Assembly: GCA_036011305.1 (NCBI GenBank)
Contig: DASCNA010000182.1
Location: 6,297 to 70,296 of the forward strand
Length of the DNA: 64,000 nucleotides
DNA from: DASCNA01 sp036011305
GTDB lineage: Bacteria; Verrucomicrobiota; Lentisphaeria; Victivallales; GWF2-38-69
Reading direction: 5' to 3'
Shown: piece by piece, positions 44,100 through 53,171 of the stretch
How positions within the stretch are numbered: the first letter of the stretch is position 1
How the letters are laid out: each line of letters opens with the position of its first letter
Notes under the pieces: generated by a model
The model's input: only the letters and a program-made list of their open reading frames with translations
Told to the model about the DNA's origin: nothing
Databases searched by the model: none
Translations under genes and position numbers: made by a program

Positions 44100-44870
44100 T
44101 TATTTTTTTGTTTCCAGAGTTTTAAAATTTTTGTGAGTATTACCTGAAATAACCATGTCAGCTTTCAAATACTCATTTGTTTTAGGCAATACTAATTTCA
44201 TGTCATAAACAGGCTCTATTTCAACTTTTGCATTTTTTATATTCACACCTAATACATGTCCGCCAAGTTTATTATCACTGGAGATGAAATGAATATGATA
44301 CCCTACGACACCTATACCCTTTATAAGATTTGGACATTTAAATCCTATTAAAGTTCCCTTTATATTTTTATAACTAAATTTATGTTGATGGTCTTTCATC
44401 CACTCTAGCAACGGAGTATAAGGAGGTGTATCAACATCTTCACTTCTTGCAAATACTACATTATATTCTCCTGTAATTTTTATAGCATAGAAAATATTCT
44501 TACTCTTCAAATGTTTATTTATACTGGCTTCAAGCTGCTTGATAGTAGATATATCTTTAACTGAGTATGTAATTTCTGGAGAAAATTTAACTCCTGTAAA
44601 AAATGCTAAATTTGAATTATCATCCAATTCTTTTACCTTCCCTTCAGGTCCAGCAACAAAGCATTTTCCATCTACAAAAGTAACTTCACCCAGCCCAACG
44701 CCGCATCCAAGTCCTATATCTGCGTTTTCAGTAGCCTGTTTTACAGTTATTGTAGGCTGATATAATCCTTTTAGTAAAGCAGTAATTGTTCCGGCATGGT
44801 ACAAATCACCGGCAAAACATGCAATAGAAATAGAAAAAAGAATGGATATTCCTAAAATTATTTTTCTCAT
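44100..44870 (-). CDS. Exported alpha-acetolactate decarboxylase
   Basis: 256 residues with a signal peptide (IILGISILFSISIACFAGD). The enzyme turns acetolactate into acetoin. The zinc ligands are visible in GYHIHFISSDNKLGGHVLG (H-x-H then H after ten residues), along with YAIKITGEYNVVFARS and GTLIGFKCP. The early motif normally read G-x-x-x-x-L-D-G-E-x appears as GLGCGVGLGEVTFVDGK, so the L-D-G-E core is altered. Exported versions are known in Brevibacillus. Last gene of a four-gene minus-strand run with acylphosphatase and two zinc-ribbon proteins. Confidence 0.88.
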   Translation of the reverse strand: MRKIILGISILFSISIACFAGDLYHAGTITALLKGLYQPTITVKQATENADIGLGCGVGLGEVTFVDGKCFVAGPEGKVKELDDNSNLAFFTGVKFSPEITYSVKDISTIKQLEASINKHLKSKNIFYAIKITGEYNVVFARSEDVDTPPYTPLLEWMKDHQHKFSYKNIKGTLIGFKCPNLIKGIGVVGYHIHFISSDNKLGGHVLGVNIKNAKVEIEPVYDMKLVLPKTNEYLKADMVISGNTHKNFKTLETKK

Positions 44871-44897
44871 AATAACTTTCCTGTTTAATTATTAATA

Positions 44898-45173
44898 TTA
44901 TGTTATTCTAAAATACTGTTTATAAGGATCAACAGGTATTTCAATTATTTTTATACTGTCAACCCTAGCATAAGTAGGTCCATGCTTAAGCCATTCAAGA
45001 ATAACCTCTATATGGCTGGAGTTACCCTGTATTTCAACATCAACTCTTCCTTCAGATATGTTTCTTACATATCCTCTAATATCAGCAAATTGATTAACAA
45101 AATGCTTAGTAGAATATCTAAACCCTACACCTGTTACTCTTCCGGTTATTTTAATGAGGTAGGCCGATTCCAT
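44898..45173 (-). CDS. acyP: Acylphosphatase
   Basis: 91 residues. It hydrolyses carboxyl-phosphate bonds. The family motif is VTGRVTGVGFRYSTKHF with catalytic Arg19 and a phosphate loop, and Asn38 follows in GYVRNISEGRVDVEIQG; both residues are present. Ends in PYKQYFRI, standard for the family. It is 14 bases from the gene upstream and 27 from the one downstream, in one transcript. Confidence 0.93.
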   Translation of the reverse strand: MESAYLIKITGRVTGVGFRYSTKHFVNQFADIRGYVRNISEGRVDVEIQGNSSHIEVILEWLKHGPTYARVDSIKIIEIPVDPYKQYFRIT

Positions 45174-45186
45174 ATAAAATTATTAT

Positions 45187-45936
45187 TTATCTGCGCCGTT
45201 TATATAATAACAATTTAATTTGATCTTTATCAACTTTGATATCTTTTATTGATTTTGCAAGTCTTTTGAATTTTCTTGTAGAATAAAAAGCCTTATACTC
45301 ATCAAGAATATATTTATGAATATAAGATGGAACAGTCAAACTGCCTATTTTAAGTTTCAACAGTTTCAAAGAAATTACCTTTTTACCTGATTTAGTTTCA
45401 GTAAAATAGGGTTCACAAACAGCAGTTATTGAAACTTTCCAATTTAAATTAACATATTTTTTAATAGACTGCAACCAGGTTATATTGTCACTGATCAACT
45501 GTTTTCGAATTGTGAAATTCAAGTAATTAACATCACTTATATCAACAAAAAGATGATCTCCTTTTTTGATAAAATATTTATTAAAAATAAAGTTGAGTTG
45601 CTCTGGCGTAAAGGAATAAATATTTTGCCTTCCCATCTTCATTGAATTATATTTTGAAATAGCCTGTTGTTTGACTTCCTTTGAAAATATCAGACCATCA
45701 TTATATGATTTTCCAAAAGGATTAATAATCGCGTAGGCTAAATATAGAATAAATAAAATTATTAATATAAAAATCAGTCTAAAAATAGAGTTAAAATTAT
45801 TTTTTTTATTTTTTTTATTTAAAAAATTTTCAAAATCTTTATCTAAATTCTCAGTATCAAGTTTAACTCCGCATGACCTGCAGAAGACTGCTCCAAGTGG
45901 ATTTTCTGCGTCACAGTTTTTACATTTTATAAACAT
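45187..45936 (-). CDS. Zinc-ribbon protein with one membrane helix
   Basis: 249 residues. The N-terminus has a zinc ribbon (KCKNCDAENPLGAVFCRSCG), then a charged linker, one membrane helix (IFRLIFILIILFILYLAYAI, about 51-70) and a roughly 170-residue extracytoplasmic domain with charged beta strands. The architecture is shared with various DUF-type proteins found beside FmdB-like and acylphosphatase genes, but I cannot name it. It starts 10 bases after the FmdB-like stop. Confidence 0.7.
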   Translation of the reverse strand: MFIKCKNCDAENPLGAVFCRSCGVKLDTENLDKDFENFLNKKNKKNNFNSIFRLIFILIILFILYLAYAIINPFGKSYNDGLIFSKEVKQQAISKYNSMKMGRQNIYSFTPEQLNFIFNKYFIKKGDHLFVDISDVNYLNFTIRKQLISDNITWLQSIKKYVNLNWKVSITAVCEPYFTETKSGKKVISLKLLKLKIGSLTVPSYIHKYILDEYKAFYSTRKFKRLAKSIKDIKVDKDQIKLLLYKRRR

Positions 45937-45946
45937 AACTCAGTAT

Positions 45947-46222
45947 TTAAGACTCTTTTGCCTTCTTTTTTGTTTCTGTGGGTTTTTTAATCTGAGAAGA
46001 AGGAGCTTTATCTTTTTGAGCTGCTTTCTTATATGAATCAGATCTGTAATCTGTTTCATAAAAACCTGAACCTTTAAAAATAATACCTGCGCCAGTACCG
46101 ATTAATCTTTTAAGAGTATTTTTATCGCATATTGGGCAATGTTTTTTAGGTTCATCTTTCATGCTCTGAAAAATTTCTATCTTTCTTCTACAATTTAAAC
46201 ATTTATACTCATACGTCGGCAT
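45947..46222 (-). CDS. FmdB-family zinc-ribbon protein
   Basis: 91 residues beginning MPTYEYKCLNCRRKIEIFQS, with CPICDKNTLKRLIGTGAGI and FKGSGFYETDYRS, the canonical FmdB/YgiT-like zinc ribbon layout (C-x-x-C, C-x-x-C). The lysine-rich tail is variable in the family. First gene of the run leading to acetolactate decarboxylase. Family members are named putative regulators but the mechanism is not established. Confidence 0.92.
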   Translation of the reverse strand: MPTYEYKCLNCRRKIEIFQSMKDEPKKHCPICDKNTLKRLIGTGAGIIFKGSGFYETDYRSDSYKKAAQKDKAPSSQIKKPTETKKKAKES

Positions 46223-46356
46223 AATGTTACTCTCCTTCTAATTATTCAGGTAATACTGCTAATGTCAATATGAAATCAGAACCGCTACAAACTTTATTCA
46301 AACCATAGCACTGATTTCAATCTATTATTTGCATTTGAAGTTCTTGTTATACTAAA

Positions 46357-47298
46357 TCATTCAAAATTATTAAAAATATTGAAAGTCCTATTATCATCTT
46401 TATTCAGTTTTTTATAAAAAACTCCTCCAGTCCAATCTTTTTCTGTATAAGAAAAAATTTCTACTGTTTCATCTGTTATAAAAAGATTTCTAAATTTATC
46501 ATACTCTGTTCTTAAAATACCCGCTAAAACTAAACATCCCCCAGGTTTAATCCAGGATAGAAGCCTTTCACTGTTTTTTGCTAGAATCTGTGAAATAATA
46601 TTAGCAATAACTACATCAAAATTTCTTTCAGGTTTATATTCTCCAATATCTGCAGCACATATATCAATTTCATTTAAATTGACACAGTTTCTTTTAAAAT
46701 TATCTTTCGATGATTCAATCGATTCTTTGTCATAATCAAATGCTGAAATAGGTTTAAAACCAAACATTTGAGCAGCTATTGTTAAGATGCCAGAACCACA
46801 CCCTGCATCAAGAAGTGATGAATAATCAGTTTTTGTAAGAGCTTCAATTGCTTTCATGCAAAACTGAGTTGTTTCATGGCTGCCAGTGCCAAAGCTCATG
46901 CCAGGATCTATTTCAATTATTTTTTCTTCTCCAACCCTATCGTATTCCAACCAGCTTGCCTTGATTATTAAGTTTGGTGTAATTTTCTGTATTTTAAAAT
47001 AACGTTTCCAAACCTCTGTCCAATCCTCTTTTTTAATATCATAAACAATTGGGTTTGTACATTTTACATCTAACTCTCTCCAAGAGGTTATTTTAGAAAT
47101 CAATATTTCTTTTATTTTCTTTATCTCATCCTCTGAATCTGAATACACAGTATATGTTGTATCATTGGTTTCCAAATCAGTTTTTACACAGCAGGAAAGA
47201 TCTGTAGTATACATAAGTTCATTTATAATATCAGTGTAATAAATTTCACTTTTAAACTCACAGCAAAATAATTTTTCTTCTAAAAATTGTTCTTTCAT
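46357..47298 (-). CDS. prmA: Ribosomal protein L11 methyltransferase
   Basis: 313 residues. The enzyme methylates L11 using S-adenosylmethionine. The N-terminal recognition domain (about 1-115) precedes the methyltransferase core with IDPGMSFGTGSHETTQFCM, the SAM loop LLDAGCGSGILTIAA, and NIISQIL. It is probably monocistronic, with a 135-base gap to the next gene. Confidence 0.95.
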   Translation of the reverse strand: MKEQFLEEKLFCCEFKSEIYYTDIINELMYTTDLSCCVKTDLETNDTTYTVYSDSEDEIKKIKEILISKITSWRELDVKCTNPIVYDIKKEDWTEVWKRYFKIQKITPNLIIKASWLEYDRVGEEKIIEIDPGMSFGTGSHETTQFCMKAIEALTKTDYSSLLDAGCGSGILTIAAQMFGFKPISAFDYDKESIESSKDNFKRNCVNLNEIDICAADIGEYKPERNFDVVIANIISQILAKNSERLLSWIKPGGCLVLAGILRTEYDKFRNLFITDETVEIFSYTEKDWTGGVFYKKLNKDDNRTFNIFNNFE

Positions 47299-47438
47299 AT
47301 AAAACCTAATAATTGAATTAGTTTTTGGTGGTTAGTGACTACTGTTTAGCATTTTATCAGCTGGCTAAATCATCATAACAATTTATTGATTTATAATAAT
47401 ATCATATTAAGAATTAAACAAACAGAAAAATTCTTTAG

Positions 47439-48779
47439 CTAGGAAAAAGATTCAATTTGCTTTTCATCCAAAGACTTTAAAAGTTCAGGTGTTAATTTAG
47501 ATATATCACCTGCTCCTAAAAGCAGCAATACTCCTTTTTCTCCGATTTTATCTAGAATATAACCTGCATTATCATGCCATGTTTTATTTAAATAAATTGA
47601 TTTATTATTAAATTTTCGAGTAAATTTACTAATTAAGCTTTCTGAATCATTTTGTTTTTCCCACGCGGCAAAAATCGGAAGGATAAAAATATATTCAGCT
47701 TCGTCAAGTTCTCTACAAAAATCATCAAAACAGTATAAAAATCTTGAATATCTATGCGGTTGAAAAACAACCTTAATATCTGAGTTATATTTCTTTTTTA
47801 TAGATGACAAAACTGATTTTATTTCCAAAGGGTGATGAGCATAGTCTTCAATTATCACAAAACCATCTGATTTATATCTTATACTCATTCTCCTATCCAC
47901 GCCTTTGAAGTCACTCACAATGTTCATGGCTTCTTTTGGATTCACCCCTAAAAATTCGGCAACGTTAAGAGCAGTCGTAATATTACTTCTCTGAAAACCA
48001 GTGAATTTATCATCAAATAGTTTATCATATTTTTTACGCTCAATAATTTTTGTTTCTGCTTGTTTTAAGCCAGTTAAAAATTCTTTTGGGATATTATCGG
48101 CACCTAATAATAACCTGTCTGATTTTTCAACAAATACGCTAAAACCATCCATAAGTTTTTTTTGTCCGCCAATACTCCAGGAATGATCTTCAGTTATATT
48201 CAAAATAATTCCTAGGTCAGACTTTAAATAAGTAAAAGACAAATCACTTTCATCGGCTTCAGTTATAAATATTTTACCATCGCCTAATGACGCATTTTTT
48301 TCATATGAAGATGGATAACCTCCAATAAAATATCCAGGATTATATTTATCGGTTTTTTTCAATATTTCTGTAATAATAGCTGTAACTGAAGTTTTACCAT
48401 GTGAACCTGCGACTGATATAATTTGTTCAAAACACATTGAAAGTTTTGCAAGAAATTGACCACGTTTATAGCATAGGACATTATCTTTTAAAGCTTGGTT
48501 AATTTCAATATTTTCTTTATCAATTGCAGAAGAATATATAATTATACAATTTTTTTTATTAATAGATGAATTATGAATATAAGGTAAATTAGCAGGACTG
48601 TGACCAATATAAATTTTTACTCCATTGTCTTCAAGAATTTCACTACTCTTGTTATATGTAATATCTGATCCTGAAACTCTGTTTTTTAATTCAAGAACCA
48701 TATAGGCTAAACCAGCCATACCTATACCGCTACACCCTATAAAGTGGAAATATTTATTTTTAAACTCATCAAAACACAT
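47439..48779 (-). CDS. murC: UDP-N-acetylmuramate--L-alanine ligase
   Basis: 446 residues from the ATG at 48779. The enzyme adds L-alanine to UDP-MurNAc, the first step of the peptidoglycan stem peptide. Key pieces: FHFIGCSGIGMAGLAYMVL, the ATP loop ISVAGSHGKTSVTAII, TEADESDLSF, and IIEDYAHHPLEIKSVL. A longer frame opens at 48839 but would overlap the divergent helicase gene and place 20 extra residues before the normal G-x-G-G-x-G-M loop, so the internal ATG is preferred. The Gly of the usual I-G-I-G-G-I-G-M is Cys here. Confidence 0.93.
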   Translation of the reverse strand: MCFDEFKNKYFHFIGCSGIGMAGLAYMVLELKNRVSGSDITYNKSSEILEDNGVKIYIGHSPANLPYIHNSSINKKNCIIIYSSAIDKENIEINQALKDNVLCYKRGQFLAKLSMCFEQIISVAGSHGKTSVTAIITEILKKTDKYNPGYFIGGYPSSYEKNASLGDGKIFITEADESDLSFTYLKSDLGIILNITEDHSWSIGGQKKLMDGFSVFVEKSDRLLLGADNIPKEFLTGLKQAETKIIERKKYDKLFDDKFTGFQRSNITTALNVAEFLGVNPKEAMNIVSDFKGVDRRMSIRYKSDGFVIIEDYAHHPLEIKSVLSSIKKKYNSDIKVVFQPHRYSRFLYCFDDFCRELDEAEYIFILPIFAAWEKQNDSESLISKFTRKFNNKSIYLNKTWHDNAGYILDKIGEKGVLLLLGAGDISKLTPELLKSLDEKQIESFS

Positions 48780-48847
48780 AAATTTTAATTTTCTTCTTTG
48801 TATAAAGGGAAGAATAAGTTTATACTTTCCTTTTGTCATTAAATATA

Positions 48848-51800
48848 ATGAAACTTTACAATATTATGATTCATAAAAATATACAAGAAAATGTAAGTAA
48901 AGAAACTTTTAGAACTGCTACAAAACTGCTAAATGATGAAGCAATTCTAGCTTGCTATAATGTAGATAAAAATACTTATTTTGTTGTAAAAAGGCCTAAA
49001 GATCACATCATAAAAACAAACATCATAGATATTAATAACAAAATTAAAAGTAAAAATTATTCAGAACTATCAAGTGAAGATTTAGCTTCCTATTTACACT
49101 ATCAGTTATACAGAGATAAACTTGTCTCCATAAATAAAAAGACTAAAACTCAAGAAGAGAACCAATCCACTAATAAGGTTGACTCTACTTATGTTCCAGT
49201 TTCGGAGCCTTCAGCCAAACTATATTTATATTCCAAAGATGGATTTCCAAACGCTTCCAGTGCCTGGGAACACTGCGATGTAAATGTTAAGTTAAAAATA
49301 AATAAGCAGGAATATATAGGCAATATTAATAAATTAAGACAGATAAGATTTGATGAAGACAAAGCCGCAAGTACGTTAAAAATTTTAGATTTTGATTCCC
49401 AGTCAAGACAGATAATACGTTTCCTGTCACAGTTTGCAGAAGCTGACGGTTCAGGTTTTTCTCTGAAATCAGATATGATGTCCGAACTTTTCCATAGTCT
49501 AATTAGATTTCAAAGATTTTTCTTTAATGATGAACAAATTATTATACATCGACAGCACGCAGAAATTGTAACAGCTGCAACAGAAAATGACAAAAACACC
49601 AAAGTACCTAATTTATTAATTGACGACTGTTTATTACCAATTAAAAATACATCTTTAATTTTTGGAAAAACAGGAGTATGGATAGGTGTTAAAGGAGAAT
49701 ACTGGTGGATCCCTGCCGTTGTAGATTTAATATGGCTTAGAAAGTTTTTATTATCTGATAAGCCCGTTAACATAGAAGCTCAATTACCATTGAGACATAT
49801 AGATTCTTTAGCTTATAAACTTGAAAAAAAATCATTAACTTCAGAGTTATTAATTAATTTTAATGAGAATAATATATTGACTCTAAAATTGATTTTTAAC
49901 TATGATAATCATATTATACCAACTGATAACAATAGACTGTCAGCGTCAAATCAGAAGTATTGGGAACGAGATAAAAAAGCAGAGCGAAGTATAATAAACG
50001 AAATATTAAGATTTGGCTTTAAACAGGAAAATCAGGACAATCGAAATTCTTCATATTTTATTAATGATACTGAATCAATTGGAATTTTTGCAGAGAATAG
50101 ACTCCCTAAATGGGAATCTGATAAAAATATTAATTTACTTTTTGATACAAATGCCGGTAAATTATTACTGTCAAATCTTTCTATCATTCATTTGGTTTGT
50201 TTAAATCCAGTAGAAAATGGTTCTCAGGTTCAGCTGAAATATATTATAGAATCTGAAGAGGATAAATTACATATAAGAGATTTAATCAAATCTGTTAATA
50301 AGAATAGAACATTTATTATTACGTCAAATCAGAAATTATTTAAAATACCTGATAATCTATACTTATTTATTAAAAAGTTTCAAAATGTAATAAATGTAAA
50401 CGCAAAATCAAAAAATACGTTTAAAATTCCAATAGGCAGTATACTCTACTGGATTAAATCTGCAGATAATATTTCTGGCTTAATTCCAAAACAATGGAAA
50501 AATCTTTCTGACAAAGTAGGCAGAGATTCTGATCCAAAAGCTAAAAAGGAGCAAGTAAATACTAAACTTATTACTGAAGATTTTAAAGGCATATTAAGAA
50601 ATTATCAAAAAGAATCAGTCTCCTGGATGAGTACAATGATAAGTGAAAATTTCAACATCATTCTTGCAGATGAAATGGGACTTGGAAAAACCATACAGGC
50701 TTTGGCTTTACTAAATACTTTAAAGTCAAATTCAAATAAGAATATAAAATGTATTGTTGTATGTCCAACAAGTTTAACAGATAACTGGTTTTCAGAATCT
50801 GCTAAATTTACACCTGGTATTAAAACTTTGCTTATAAATGGTGCAAACAGAAAGACTCTGTTTGAAAAAATTACTGAATATGAATTAATAATAACATCTT
50901 ACGCTCTAATAAAACGTGATATTGATGAATATAATAAATTGAAATTTGATTTACTAATACTGGATGAAGCTCAGCATATTAAAAATCCTGCTACAATTAA
51001 CTCTAAAGTTTGTAAATCATTAGACTCAAAACATCGTATTGTCTTAACCGGAACACCGTTAGAAAACTCTCCAGAAGATATATGGTCTATTTTTGATTTT
51101 TTAAATCCTGGTACGCTGGGAACAAAAGATTCTTTTAGAGCAAACTATTCAAAAATTGAAGATGATATAGATAAACAAAAAGAACTTGCACAAAGAATTG
51201 CTCCTTTTATTTTGCGCAGACATAAACAGGATGTAGAGCAACTGCCTGAAAAGGTTGAACAAACTCTACTATGTGAAATGCCCCCAAAACAACAGAAACT
51301 TTATGATAAAATACTTTATGAAGGACAATTAAAATATAAATCATTTTTCAAAGGTAAGTTATCAAGATTTGATGTTTTAACTTCACTGTTAAGGCTACGG
51401 CAGTTATGCTGTCATCCACAACTTTTACCTGATATAATTAATCATGATATTGAAGAATCGACCAAAACTGATCTTCTGCAGGAAGTTATTTTTGAAACAA
51501 TAGATAGTGGGCATAGACCTCTCATTTTCAGCCAGTTCACTTCTTTTCTATCAATTATCCGTAAATGGTGTGATAACCAAAATATTAGTTACGAATATTT
51601 AGACGGACAGACAAAAAACAGACTGGATAAAGTAAATAGATTTAATAAAGATAAAAGTATCAATTTATTTTTACTGAGTCTTAAAGCTGGCGGAACAGGA
51701 TTAAATCTAACTGGCGCAGATACAGTTATTATATATGATCCATGGTGGAATCCTTCTGTAGAAGCACAGGCAACTGACAGAACACATAGAATTGGACAGA

Positions 51801-51961
51801 AAAAACAGGTAACTACAATTAAACTGGTAGTTAAAAATTCTATTGAAGAAAAAATACTGAATTTACAGCAGAGAAAGCAGAACCTGTTTAATGGAATTGT
51901 GGAACACAGTTCTTCATTCAGAAAATTAACAGATCAGGATATTAATTATCTTCTATACTGA
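48848..51961 (+). CDS. SNF2-family DEAD/DEAH helicase
   Basis: 1037 residues from the ATG at 48848; a TTG at 48833 would add five residues. The first about 570 residues are the variable bacterial SNF2-associated region. The motor follows: ILADEMGLGKTIQALALLN (Walker A), LILDEAQHIKNPATIN, VLTGTPLENSPEDIW, IFSQFTSFLS, and LSLKAGGTGLNLTGADTVII with WWNPSVEAQATDRTHRIGQ. It is a DNA-dependent ATPase; bacterial relatives such as RapA-like and HepA-like proteins remodel transcription or chromosome complexes. No SWIM Cys motif is evident. Divergent from murC, with an AT-rich 70-base intergenic space. Confidence 0.9.
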   Translation: MKLYNIMIHKNIQENVSKETFRTATKLLNDEAILACYNVDKNTYFVVKRPKDHIIKTNIIDINNKIKSKNYSELSSEDLASYLHYQLYRDKLVSINKKTKTQEENQSTNKVDSTYVPVSEPSAKLYLYSKDGFPNASSAWEHCDVNVKLKINKQEYIGNINKLRQIRFDEDKAASTLKILDFDSQSRQIIRFLSQFAEADGSGFSLKSDMMSELFHSLIRFQRFFFNDEQIIIHRQHAEIVTAATENDKNTKVPNLLIDDCLLPIKNTSLIFGKTGVWIGVKGEYWWIPAVVDLIWLRKFLLSDKPVNIEAQLPLRHIDSLAYKLEKKSLTSELLINFNENNILTLKLIFNYDNHIIPTDNNRLSASNQKYWERDKKAERSIINEILRFGFKQENQDNRNSSYFINDTESIGIFAENRLPKWESDKNINLLFDTNAGKLLLSNLSIIHLVCLNPVENGSQVQLKYIIESEEDKLHIRDLIKSVNKNRTFIITSNQKLFKIPDNLYLFIKKFQNVINVNAKSKNTFKIPIGSILYWIKSADNISGLIPKQWKNLSDKVGRDSDPKAKKEQVNTKLITEDFKGILRNYQKESVSWMSTMISENFNIILADEMGLGKTIQALALLNTLKSNSNKNIKCIVVCPTSLTDNWFSESAKFTPGIKTLLINGANRKTLFEKITEYELIITSYALIKRDIDEYNKLKFDLLILDEAQHIKNPATINSKVCKSLDSKHRIVLTGTPLENSPEDIWSIFDFLNPGTLGTKDSFRANYSKIEDDIDKQKELAQRIAPFILRRHKQDVEQLPEKVEQTLLCEMPPKQQKLYDKILYEGQLKYKSFFKGKLSRFDVLTSLLRLRQLCCHPQLLPDIINHDIEESTKTDLLQEVIFETIDSGHRPLIFSQFTSFLSIIRKWCDNQNISYEYLDGQTKNRLDKVNRFNKDKSINLFLLSLKAGGTGLNLTGADTVIIYDPWWNPSVEAQATDRTHRIGQKKQVTTIKLVVKNSIEEKILNLQQRKQNLFNGIVEHSSSFRKLTDQDINYLLY

Positions 51962-52036
51962 CATTCACATTTATTATAATATAATTAGTATTTTAGAATA
52001 TATTTAAATTGTGTATAATTTTATGGGCAATTCTTA

Positions 52037-53137
52037 ATGAAGCTTTCAATTGTAATACCTGTATATAATGAAGTAAATACACTGAATGAAATATTAGATA
52101 AAGTCCTTTCTGCTCCTCTCCCGAACAATATTGAAAAAGAAATTATTATTATCGATGACTATTCAACAGACGGTACCAGAAAACTGTTAAAATCATATAA
52201 CAGTAAAAATATAAGAAAAATTTTCCACGATAAAAACAGAGGAAAAGGAGCCGCATTAAAAACAGGATATTCAAACTGTACAGGTGATATGGTTATTGTA
52301 CAGGATGCAGACCTCGAATATGACCCAAATGAATATACAAAGTTAATTACCCCAATACTGAATAACAAAGCAGATGTTGTATATGGTTCAAGATTCATTG
52401 GACAGGATGCACATAGAATAATTTATTTCTGGCATAGTATAGGTAATAAAATTCTTACATTGATGTCAAATATGTTCAGTGATTTGAATCTTACTGATAT
52501 GGAAACATGTTACAAAGTTTTTAAAAGCTCCATCATAAAAAAACTTAATTTAGAGGAAAACCGTTTTGGTGTTGAACCTGAAGTTACAGCTAAAATAGCT
52601 GCTCTGGCAAAAAAAGAGGATGTAAGAATTTATGAAGTTGGTATCTCCTATTACGGTCGCACGTATACTGAAGGTAAAAAAATAGGTTTTAAAGATGGCT
52701 TGAGAGCAGCATGGTGTATATGGAAATATAATTCTACCTTCGCTGCAAAAACTATCAAATATGTTGTTAACGGCTCACTAGTCGCTTTATTTCAAATATT
52801 AGTAATGTGGATAATGGTTAGAACCTTAAATATACAGGAATTTCAAAGTATAAATATAGCAAATATTATCAGTATTGAAATAACACTATTTTTTGCATTC
52901 TTTTTGCATTCTAAAATAACATGGAGGCAAAAATATAATACTTCTTCAAATTTTATTATTAAGCTTATTAAATTTCATTTGGTAACATTTATATCTATTT
53001 CAATCAGAATAATAGTGTTTTATATTCTTACTTCTATTGGATTCTTCTACCTATTATGTACAATTTTATCTATTATTATTGCTATTTTTATTAACTTTTT
53101 GGGTTATGATAAAATCGTTTTCAGATCATCTAAATAA
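52037..53137 (+). CDS. GT2 glycosyltransferase fused to a GtrA-type membrane domain
   Basis: 366 residues. Residues 1-230 are a GT-A fold of the dolichol/undecaprenyl-phosphate sugar transferase type (LSIVIPVYNEVNTLNEIL; IIDDYSTDGT; DADLEYDPNEY; DMETCYKVF). Residues 240-366 contain four helices of the GtrA family (KYVVNGSLVALFQILVMWIM; FHLVTFISISIRIIVFYIL), proposed to flip the lipid-linked sugar. Such fusions supply sugars for envelope polymers and suit the GT39-type membrane transferase encoded convergently next door. A TATAAT lies about 20 bases before the start codon. Confidence 0.87.
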   Translation: MKLSIVIPVYNEVNTLNEILDKVLSAPLPNNIEKEIIIIDDYSTDGTRKLLKSYNSKNIRKIFHDKNRGKGAALKTGYSNCTGDMVIVQDADLEYDPNEYTKLITPILNNKADVVYGSRFIGQDAHRIIYFWHSIGNKILTLMSNMFSDLNLTDMETCYKVFKSSIIKKLNLEENRFGVEPEVTAKIAALAKKEDVRIYEVGISYYGRTYTEGKKIGFKDGLRAAWCIWKYNSTFAAKTIKYVVNGSLVALFQILVMWIMVRTLNIQEFQSINIANIISIEITLFFAFFLHSKITWRQKYNTSSNFIIKLIKFHLVTFISISIRIIVFYILTSIGFFYLLCTILSIIIAIFINFLGYDKIVFRSSK

Positions 53138-53171
53138 TGGATACTGTACAATATATAAACATCTTATACTT

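Noticed and set aside
48833..51961. SNF2 helicase as part of a DISARM- or other defence-type cluster
   Set aside because: Its neighbours are murC, prmA and glycosyltransferases; no methylase, phospholipase or nuclease partner is adjacent.
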